Source: an archaeon (GTDB lineage Archaea; Iainarchaeota; Iainarchaeia; Iainarchaeales; GCA-2688035). Taken from it: a stretch of 9,001 nucleotides of DNA. Positions 1 to 4,851 of the stretch are shown here, one piece after another; the first letter of the stretch is position 1; the number at the start of each line of letters is the position of its first letter. Location of the stretch: the NCBI GenBank assembly GCA_030616665.1, contig JAUWWX010000029.1:1-9001 (forward strand), read 5' to 3'. A program made the translations under genes and the position numbers. A model generated the notes under the pieces. It ran no database searches and was not told where the DNA came from. It was given only the letters and a program-made list of their open reading frames with translations.

Positions 1-1014
1 CCTCCCACTACCCAGCCAGAGCCTACAGGGTTGCAGGAATGCCCTTTTGAATGCTGCCCTGGTGTGGAATATGTTAGGAGGGATTGCCCAGGCCCCGAGC
101 TGGTCTGCCAGAACAATCTGTGCGTGCAGGCTGGCGGTTACACTGAACAGCTGTTGCTGCCTGCTGACTTAACCCAGCTTACTTTTTTTGAAGAAGAAGA
201 GGGCAAGGCTGTTGACCCTGACTGGAGCCCTGACGGAGGTCAAATTGTTTTTTGCCTTGTGGAAGGCGGGACTAGAACATTATACTTAATCAATGCAGAT
301 GGAACCCGGCTCACAGAAATTGGTTTAGGCTTCGACCCCTCTTGGAGCCCTGTAGAAGACAAAATAGCATATGTCTCGAATGACCAAATTTACACTATGA
401 ATTCTGATGGAAAAGAAACCACTCAATTAACAACTGAGTATAGTAATGGGGTTCCTGCTTGGAATCCAGATGGAACTAAAATTGTATATGCTTATTATGA
501 AGCTGGAAAAGCATCAATTTGGATAATGAATTCTGACGGAAGCGGAAAAATCCCTTTAACTGCTTCTGCAGATGGAGAATGCAGTCTTCCATCTTTTAGT
601 TATGATGGCTCAAAGATTGTTTATGTTAAGGGGCCAACATGGAACACTCTCGTTGAAATGCTGCCAACAAAATTAAATGAGATTTGGGTTATGAATTCTG
701 ATGGTTCAAACAAACACAGGATATATTCGCCAGGGGACAGCTACCAATGGCCATTTCAGCGAGCATGGAATAAGAACAATGAAATCTTATTCCTTAAAAA
801 CGGGATTTATGAGGATAAGCTTCCAAAAATGTTTATTATAAACCCTGATGGAACTAATCCTAGGCATATGTTCAGTCTTCCAAGAGATTCTCTTGGCAAG
901 CCTGAACTATTTTATCTTGACCCTGTTTGGGATAACGCTGGCACCAAAGTAGTAGCTGTTAAAAAAGCAATAGACGGGCCGCAAAATATCGTTACATTTT
1001 CCTGGGAAGGCTGA
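1..1014 (+). CDS. Secreted Cys-rich / TolB-like beta-propeller protein, 5' partial
   Basis: The reading frame is open at the left edge, so the true start lies outside; a TTG at 31 is internal. The first ten visible residues (PPTTQPEPTG) look like a Pro/Thr linker. A small Cys-rich module follows, with cysteines at visible residues 14, 18, 19, 29, 36 and 41, likely disulfide-bonded and hence outside the cell. From about residue 55 to the end there are repeated blades of the TolB/PD40 beta-propeller type: W-S/N-PDG-x-I-V-(Y/F) strands alternate with INADGT, MNSDGK, MNSDGS, MNSDGS and INPDGT turns, giving five or six blades. Such propellers bind proteins or glycans; the ligand here is unknown. 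GC is about 53% over bases 1-360 but about 38% over 361-1020 (hand count), suggesting the propeller has a separate history. A signal peptide or anchor would be upstream. The propeller call is firm; the role is not known. Confidence 0.85.
   Translation, partial: PPTTQPEPTGLQECPFECCPGVEYVRRDCPGPELVCQNNLCVQAGGYTEQLLLPADLTQLTFFEEEEGKAVDPDWSPDGGQIVFCLVEGGTRTLYLINADGTRLTEIGLGFDPSWSPVEDKIAYVSNDQIYTMNSDGKETTQLTTEYSNGVPAWNPDGTKIVYAYYEAGKASIWIMNSDGSGKIPLTASADGECSLPSFSYDGSKIVYVKGPTWNTLVEMLPTKLNEIWVMNSDGSNKHRIYSPGDSYQWPFQRAWNKNNEILFLKNGIYEDKLPKMFIINPDGTNPRHMFSLPRDSLGKPELFYLDPVWDNAGTKVVAVKKAIDGPQNIVTFSWEG
397..704 (+). repeat. Near-identical 14-bp motif in three propeller blades
   Basis: ATGAATTCTGATGG occurs at 397-410 and 691-704, and with one change (GACGG) at 526-539. 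Each copy encodes the MNSDG turn of a blade. More diverged versions encode INADG (about 287-300) and INPDG (about 838-850). Near-identity at the DNA level suggests recent blade duplication or gene conversion rather than protein-level conservation alone. Confidence 0.7.
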
Positions 1015-1018
1015 GCCC

Positions 1019-1026
1019 TTTAAAAT
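1019..1026 (+). promoter_or_regulatory. TATA-like box for the 1052 membrane protein gene
   Basis: TTTAAAAT lies just after the TGA of the propeller gene and is centred about 29 bases upstream of ATG 1052. No SD precedes that ATG, which fits an archaeal promoter giving a leaderless or nearly leaderless mRNA. The T-rich stretch 1026-1044 between box and start could also end the upstream transcript. Confidence 0.5.
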
Positions 1027-1051
1027 TGTTTTCCTGCTCTTTTTGAATTCT

Positions 1052-1495
1052 ATGTTCAACCGCAAACTTCGCAGAATTGCAACTGCATACGTTGCGCTGC
1101 AGCTTGTTATCTGGGTTAAGTGCGCTGCCTTCTTTTCCCTGTATGGGGTTGGAAGGGTTGCAAGGTTCAACAAGGCGTTCTTTCCGGCAGAGGCAATAAC
1201 GTTCAACTTTTTCTTTCACGGGGCAATGCATGTGGGGATATTGGTGCTTGCCCTGCTGTTTGGGAAGAACATGCGCAGGCTTGAATGGCTTAAGCTTGTT
1301 GTGGTTGTGCTTATCGCGGTTGCATTGCACAATGTTGCATACTGGTTTAGCAACTCGCACCCAAGCCTTGCCTACAATGCGCAGGACTTTGTGTCTGACA
1401 GTGTGCTGTTGCTTGCCTTTGTTGTAGCTGGATTCTTGTTGAACAAATCTTGGCAAAGAAGAAAACGGGCGAATGCAGCAAAGCAAAAGATTTAA
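1052..1495 (+). CDS. Hypothetical four-helix membrane protein
   Basis: A protein of 147 residues of no family I recognise. Four hydrophobic segments lie at about residues 9-31, 49-71, 80-99 and 113-131. The N-terminus (NRKLRR) and C-terminus (QRRKR) are strongly basic, so both ends are probably cytoplasmic by the positive-inside rule. Polar residues fall in or beside the helices: H56 and H60 on one turn of helix 2, H93 in helix 3, and D112 and D116 at the start of helix 4. ATG 1052 is preferred to the in-frame TTG at 1043 because it sits at the expected distance from the TATA-like box. The stop codon is part of the next gene's promoter box. Function unknown. Confidence 0.75.
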   Translation: MFNRKLRRIATAYVALQLVIWVKCAAFFSLYGVGRVARFNKAFFPAEAITFNFFFHGAMHVGILVLALLFGKNMRRLEWLKLVVVVLIAVALHNVAYWFSNSHPSLAYNAQDFVSDSVLLLAFVVAGFLLNKSWQRRKRANAAKQKI

Positions 1496-1497
1496 AT
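1489..1497 (+). promoter_or_regulatory. TATA box overlapping a stop codon, promoter of the barrel gene
   Basis: GATTTAAAT contains the TAA stop (1493-1495) of the membrane protein gene. The AT core is centred 28 bases upstream of GTG 1522. It is preceded by AAGCAAAA, a purine-rich BRE-like element that recurs at 4765. No SD lies before 1522, so the message is probably leaderless. Confidence 0.65.
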
Positions 1498-1521
1498 GCT
1501 TGCACGCCTTAAGTCTGTACC

Positions 1522-2592
1522 GTGATTGAAGAGAAAGAACTTCTTGAAGCGCTTAGGTTGTCGCCGGTTAAGTTGCTGCACTTGGAAAGGCTTTCTGACA
1601 GCGTCGGCCTGAGGCAGCATGCAATTCATGGTGTTCCGTTGCTCGAGAGCGGTTACACTGTTGACGACAACGCCAGGGCCTTAATTGCAATGCTTGATTT
1701 TGGGGAACTGTTCCAAAGGGAGGGTGCAAGAAGCCACTGCGTCAAATTTCTCTCTTTCCTGAATTTCATGCAGATGCAAAGCGGTTGGTTCAGGAACACC
1801 CTTAGGTTTGACAGGCGTTTTTCTGAGACAGGGGGAAGCGGAGACTGCTTTGGAAGGGCTGTCTGGGCCTGTGGAAGGGCTGTTAACAGCTGGCTGGACG
1901 AAAATTACAGAACAAACGCCAGAAAGATGCTGCAAAAAGCCTTGCCTCTCGTATCACAATTGAGCGACCCAAGGCCTGTAGCGTTTGCTATGCTTGGACT
2001 CTGCGAGTTTGCAAAGGCAGAACCGAAAAAAATCGAGGTGTTTGAAACAATCGAGCAACTTGGGCTTACCCTAACAGGGATGTTTGAGCTTAACTCAAAC
2101 CAGGAATGGCAGTGGTTTGAGGACATATTGACATACGACAACGCAAGGATGCCCCAAGCAATGTTTGCAGCCTTTCAGGCCAGCGGCAACAAGCGATTTT
2201 TGCAGGTTGCAGAGAAAAGCTTCCGCTTCCTTGAGGAAAAAACCCTTGAAGGGGAAATGTTTGTTCCAGTCGGCCAAGACGGCTGGTTCCCAAAAGAGGA
2301 AGAAAAGGCATTGTTTGACCAGCAGCCGATTGAGGCAGCTGCCATGGTTCAGGCTGCAACAGCCGGCTTCTTTGCAACAAGCAACGACGATTACAAGAAG
2401 ACTGCTTTAACCTCCTTTAACTGGTTCTTTGGCGGAAACAAGCTTGGCGCATCGTTGTACGACAAGAAGACAGGCGCGTGCTTCGACGGCTTGACGCCAA
2501 AAGAGGTGAATTTGAACCAGGGAAGCGAAAGCCTTGTTGAATTCCTGCTCGCAAGGTTTTGCGTTGAGAAAATGAGGCGGCAGAAGATTTAA
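1522..2592 (+). CDS. (alpha/alpha)6-barrel glycosidase-like protein, glycosyltransferase-associated type
   Basis: A soluble protein of 356 residues without signal peptide or membrane segment. Motifs in order: HLERLSDSVGLRQHA (20-34), GYTVDDNARALIA (44-56), GDCFGRAVWACGRA (107-120), EWQWFEDILTYDNARMPQAM (195-214), DQQPIEAAAMVQA (267-279) and a C-terminal FDGLTPKEVNLNQGSES (321-337). These match, from memory of the family, an all-helical six-hairpin glycosidase-like domain often found fused to, or next to, GT4-type glycosyltransferases. The acidic and aromatic motifs suggest carbohydrate binding or processing, but the reaction is not established. No glycosyltransferase is visible nearby, so this is a stand-alone copy. 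Start is GTG 1522, supported by the TATA box 28 bases upstream. Like the preceding gene it ends in QKI, because its stop also lies in a promoter box. Confidence 0.8.
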   Translation: MIEEKELLEALRLSPVKLLHLERLSDSVGLRQHAIHGVPLLESGYTVDDNARALIAMLDFGELFQREGARSHCVKFLSFLNFMQMQSGWFRNTLRFDRRFSETGGSGDCFGRAVWACGRAVNSWLDENYRTNARKMLQKALPLVSQLSDPRPVAFAMLGLCEFAKAEPKKIEVFETIEQLGLTLTGMFELNSNQEWQWFEDILTYDNARMPQAMFAAFQASGNKRFLQVAEKSFRFLEEKTLEGEMFVPVGQDGWFPKEEEKALFDQQPIEAAAMVQAATAGFFATSNDDYKKTALTSFNWFFGGNKLGASLYDKKTGACFDGLTPKEVNLNQGSESLVEFLLARFCVEKMRRQKI

Positions 2593-2594
2593 AT
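2586..2594 (+). promoter_or_regulatory. TATA box overlapping a stop codon, promoter of the RNase H gene
   Basis: GATTTAAAT, identical to the box at 1489-1497, contains the TAA of the barrel gene (2590-2592). Its core is centred 27 bases upstream of ATG 2618. No SD precedes the ATG, so initiation is probably leaderless. Confidence 0.65.
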
Positions 2595-2606
2595 TCCTAA
2601 AAGCAG

Positions 2607-2615
2607 TTCTTTTTT
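2607..2615 (+). terminator. T-tract between barrel and RNase H genes
   Basis: TTCTTTTTT lies between the TATA box at 2586 and ATG 2618. Archaeal RNA polymerase can terminate at U-rich tracts without a hairpin, so this could end the barrel-gene transcript. It may instead be only the initiator-region sequence. Confidence 0.35.
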
Positions 2616-2617
2616 CA

Positions 2618-3316
2618 ATGCAGTGCACGTTAAACTTTTCATCTGAAGAAAAATCAGGCCTGTTGCGCTTTTTGAAGCAATTCCCTAAAAAAAAGACAAA
2701 CAATGCCTTCGAGCTGCTCAGATGTAAGATTGGCGAAAGCACTGCAACCCTCTACACATCCGGCAAGCTTCTCTTGCAGGGCAGCGACTGCGAAAAGGCC
2801 AGGGAAAAGATTCTCATGGGGGTTGACCAGGATGACGAGCCAGTCCTCGGAATTGATGAAACAGGCAGGGGCGAAGCAACAGGCTCGTTTGTCATAGCCG
2901 CCGTTCTAGCAAAGCCGAGCAAGATGAGGCAGTTGAGGGACAGCAAGAAAGTAAAAGATTTGGAGAAAAAAAGGCGCTTGGTGGAAAAAAACGCCTTGGG
3001 CATAAGCGTTTTTGTTATCGGAAGCGATGAACTTGGGCTGCTGCACAAGCAGGGAGTCAACCTAAACCAGATCGAGGCAACCGCAATAAACAGCTGGCAC
3101 AACTTTTTTACCGGCATTGGCAAAAAACCCAAAATCATAGTTGACGGCAGCCCGCTGAAGGGATGCAAGGCAGGCATCTCCTTCCTGGTAAAGGGAGACG
3201 ACATAAACCCCGTCATTGGAGCCGCAAGCGTGATTGCAAAGAGCGTCAGGGACAAGTCAGATGACAAAGGAAAAAGGCTCGGCTGGGGCAGCTGGGGAAA
3301 GAAAAAGGGCTTGTGA
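2618..3316 (+). CDS. Type 2 ribonuclease H, RNase HIII-like, short C-terminus
   Basis: Cleaves the RNA strand of RNA-DNA hybrids in the cytoplasm. 232 residues. Residues 1-65 resemble the TBP-like substrate-binding domain of RNase HIII (TATLYTSGKLLLQGSDCEKA at 42-61). The catalytic domain opens with GIDETGRGEATG (78-89). Likely acidic catalytic residues are D80, E81, D176 (in IVDGSP) and D212 (in AASVIAKSVRDK). The loop after the first pair is GRG as in RNase HII, whereas the RNase HIII proteins I know have GTG, so the protein mixes both types. It stops 20 residues after D212, where typical type 2 enzymes continue with further helices; the end is rich in Gly, Lys and Trp. Reading the other frames across 3250-3350 showed no continuing homology, so a simple frameshift is not obvious. 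TTG-TGA at its end overlaps the rhomboid start region, implying cotranscription. Confidence 0.85.
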   Translation: MQCTLNFSSEEKSGLLRFLKQFPKKKTNNAFELLRCKIGESTATLYTSGKLLLQGSDCEKAREKILMGVDQDDEPVLGIDETGRGEATGSFVIAAVLAKPSKMRQLRDSKKVKDLEKKRRLVEKNALGISVFVIGSDELGLLHKQGVNLNQIEATAINSWHNFFTGIGKKPKIIVDGSPLKGCKAGISFLVKGDDINPVIGAASVIAKSVRDKSDDKGKRLGWGSWGKKKGL

Positions 3317-3317
3317 T
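3313..3317 (+). promoter_or_regulatory. SD-like GTGAT before the rhomboid start
   Basis: GTGAT matches the 3' part of the archaeal SD consensus (AGGAGGTGAT) and lies four bases before ATG 3322. It overlaps the RNase H stop TGA (3314-3316). The same bases could instead be a GTG start at 3313 in the same frame, which would add three residues. Confidence 0.4.
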
Positions 3318-3321
3318 AAAA

Positions 3322-4122
3322 ATGGGCAAAGGCGTTTTGGCTTTGGTTGTTTGGGTTGCAAGGCGTTTTAAGGCAAGCATTGCCCTTGCATTGCTTTTGC
3401 TTGTTTGCTATTTCCTGCTTTCGTATGGAAGCCTTTTCATTACAAAAAGCCTGCTTGTTTCCCTTTCGCTCAATGCAGTAAAGCCGTTCAACATCGTTTC
3501 ATACATGATTGTACACATGAGCATGTGGCACCTTGCAGTTAACCTTGTTTCTTTGCTGCTTTTTGCGGCAGTGGTTGAGGCTGCGCTCTCTCCCCGGGAT
3601 GTTTTTGGAATTTTTTTCTTTTCTGGAATGGCGACAGGGGCATTGTTTTCTCTGTTAAATCCAGGCATTGCATTGATTGGGGCAAGCGCGGGAGTTTGCG
3701 GCGTAATGGCAAGCGCTTTTGTTCTCAATGCAAGACAATCACTTGCTGTGCTCGGGATTGTAGTTGTTGTTTTTTTGCTTGCCTTTCCATTATTTGGGCT
3801 TCTTGCCCAAGGGCAGCAGCACTACCTTGTTCAGAAAAACGTTGAGCTTGGAAGCGCTTTAAGCAACGCGATTAAGTCAGGGGATGAAGAAAGGCTGAAA
3901 GCTGTTGCCGGGCAGAAAGCAATAGCTGAGGCAGAGCTAAAAAGCTTCAGTGAAAGCAAGAACTTTGCTTCCGGTGTTGAAATCGATCCCTTTTTGCACT
4001 CTTATGCTGCTATCTTTGGCGTGGTTTACCTCCTGGCTTTCAGGAGAAAACAGACAATGGCGGCAGTGAAAAAGCAGCGAATTCCATTCTTTGGAAAGGG
4101 GGCAGTAAAGAAGGCCCCCTAA
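3322..4122 (+). CDS. Rhomboid-family intramembrane serine protease with insertion
   Basis: Predicted to cut transmembrane substrates within the membrane. 266 residues from ATG 3322. Helix 2 carries H65, H70 and N74, spaced as H145, H150 and N154 of E. coli GlpG. The catalytic serine is S122 in GASAGVCG, where the usual GxSG has Ala in place of the last Gly. The partner histidine is H226 in DPFLHSYAAIFG. Between helix 5 (about 142-159) and the H226 helix lies an unusual hydrophilic, charged, probably helical segment of about 60 residues (160-221). The C-terminal tail is basic. Start choice: GTG 3313 overlaps the upstream stop, but ATG 3322 with a short SD-like sequence is preferred. It probably forms a two-gene operon with the RNase H gene. 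Substrates are not evident, but nearby single-pass membrane proteins are possible. Confidence 0.88.
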   Translation: MGKGVLALVVWVARRFKASIALALLLLVCYFLLSYGSLFITKSLLVSLSLNAVKPFNIVSYMIVHMSMWHLAVNLVSLLLFAAVVEAALSPRDVFGIFFFSGMATGALFSLLNPGIALIGASAGVCGVMASAFVLNARQSLAVLGIVVVVFLLAFPLFGLLAQGQQHYLVQKNVELGSALSNAIKSGDEERLKAVAGQKAIAEAELKSFSESKNFASGVEIDPFLHSYAAIFGVVYLLAFRRKQTMAAVKKQRIPFFGKGAVKKAP

Positions 4123-4174
4123 AAAACAGCAAGCCATTCTTTTGGAAAAGGGGGAGGGAAAGCAGGCCTCTTAA
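4080..4174 (+). repeat. Imperfect direct repeat at the convergent gene ends
   Basis: Copy 1 (4080-4122) is the last codons and TAA stop of the rhomboid gene. Copy 2 (4131-4174) repeats it with small changes: CCATTCT, TTGGAAA, GGGGG, AAAG, AGGCC and TTAA/CTAA blocks appear in the same order and spacing. Copy 2 ends on the stop codon of the - strand coiled-coil gene. Copy 1 can also fold as a hairpin (AGGGGGC 4097-4103 with GCCCCCT 4114-4120). Confidence 0.65.
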
Positions 4175-4704
4175 CGGGATGCCCTAAAGACTATTTCCCT
4201 AAGCTTTCTGTCGCCTATGTTGGGTATTCTTGGCTTGCGTTTATTTTTGACTGGCTGTATTTTGTCAAGCCTTTGCCTTAGGGCAGCAATCTCAAGCTTT
4301 GTGTTTTGCTTGAATTGTTCCAGGTCGCTTAGCTTTTGGCCAAGGTTTGTTCCGTTGATTTTTTGCGCAACAAACTTTGGGTTGTTTATCTTAAGCAGCA
4401 GCTGCTCCAGCCTGCTAATTCTCTTATTCAAATGTGCTATTCTTTCCCTTTCGGCAGCCAGTTCAAACGAAATGTCTTGGCTTTGCCTTTTTTTCGCTGG
4501 TTTCTGAAAGGATTGGCTGCCTTGCATTTCCGGTATTTCTCCATTAAAAGAATCTTGGGCATCCAGGCCCTCAGAACCCTGGGGAAATGAATTACTTTCT
4601 TTCAACATCTTTTGCTGCAGCCTTTTTGGGTCGGTTAAGCTGAGAAAAGCGTTTCCAATGGCAAGGGCCAGAATCAGGACTGCCAAAAAGGTTGTTACAA
4701 GCAT
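4171..4704 (-). CDS. Membrane-anchored coiled-coil protein, hypothetical
   Basis: 177 residues. An N-terminal hydrophobic segment at about residues 3-23 probably acts as an uncleaved anchor. Residues 25-32 (DPKRLQQK) are basic, which favours a cytoplasmic C-terminal part. A low-complexity Gln/Ser/Glu linker (33-78) follows. Two heptad-rich stretches at about 79-107 and 120-149 (for example LNKRISRLEQLL) are likely coiled coils, implying oligomerisation or a partner. The tail is basic (NKRKPRIP). I do not recognise a family. It is transcribed divergently from the thioredoxin-fold gene, with 147 bases between them, and convergently with the rhomboid, 48 bases apart. ATG 4704 has no SD; an AT-rich box lies about 34 bases upstream. 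Confidence 0.7.
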   Translation of the reverse strand: MLVTTFLAVLILALAIGNAFLSLTDPKRLQQKMLKESNSFPQGSEGLDAQDSFNGEIPEMQGSQSFQKPAKKRQSQDISFELAAERERIAHLNKRISRLEQLLLKINNPKFVAQKINGTNLGQKLSDLEQFKQNTKLEIAALRQRLDKIQPVKNKRKPRIPNIGDRKLREIVFRASR

Positions 4705-4733
4705 TTTTGCATCTGAAAAATTACGGTGGCTTG

Positions 4734-4743
4734 TTTTTTAATT
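4734..4743 (-). promoter_or_regulatory. TATA-like box for the coiled-coil gene
   Basis: On the - strand AATTAAAAAA, preceded by CAAAAAG, is centred about 34 bases upstream of ATG 4704 and about 27 upstream of an out-of-frame ATG at 4712. Transcription would be expected to start near 4712. Confidence 0.45.
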
Positions 4744-4764
4744 CTTTTTGATTCTGGCTAAGAA

Positions 4765-4781
4765 AAGCAAAAGCTTATTAA
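4765..4781 (+). promoter_or_regulatory. BRE/TATA-like promoter of the thioredoxin-fold gene
   Basis: AAGCAAAAGCTTATTAA shares AAGCAAAAG with the box at 1481-1489 and has an AT core at 4775-4781. The predicted transcript start near 4805 would leave a leader of about 47 bases, consistent with this gene having an SD. An alternative core, GATAAATTA at about 4797-4805, would give a shorter leader. Confidence 0.45.
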
Positions 4782-4840
4782 GAATTACTTGGGCAAGATA
4801 AATTACGCAGATTGCCTAAAAACAGAAACTCTCTTCTTTT

Positions 4841-4845
4841 GGTGA
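4841..4845 (+). promoter_or_regulatory. SD sequence GGTGA deciding a TTG start
   Basis: GGTGA matches the archaeal anti-SD and lies six bases before TTG 4852. The reading frame has a TGA at 4843-4845, so TTG 4852 is the first possible start. The GTG at 4842 is in another frame and stops after five codons. Confidence 0.6.
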
Positions 4846-4851
4846 AAAAGG

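Noticed and set aside
31..33. TTG as the start of the propeller gene
   Set aside because: The frame is open to base 1 and the upstream residues form a Pro/Thr linker typical of secreted multidomain proteins, so the gene continues to the left.
992..1486. Long - strand open frame opposite the small membrane protein
   Set aside because: It is a shadow of the + strand gene: its Cys- and His-rich translation has no recognisable family, and the + strand frame has a promoter and clear membrane helices.
2752..3267. 171-codon - strand open frame opposite the RNase H gene
   Set aside because: The opposite strand encodes an unmistakable RNase H with catalytic motifs, and this frame has no independent support.
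3250..3350. Frameshift to explain the short RNase H C-terminus
   Set aside because: Neither alternative frame restores recognisable RNase H sequence, and the downstream rhomboid begins at once, so truncation or natural shortness is more likely than a single-base error.
4097..4120. Seven-base-pair hairpin at the end of the rhomboid gene as a terminator
   Set aside because: On the + strand it is followed by A residues, and on the - strand the T-run precedes rather than follows the stem, so it does not fit a terminator in either direction.
4122..4171. Repeat pair at 4080-4174 as an attachment site or CRISPR-like array
   Set aside because: Only two imperfect copies exist, one is coding, there is no spacer regularity, and no integrase, tRNA or cas gene is nearby.
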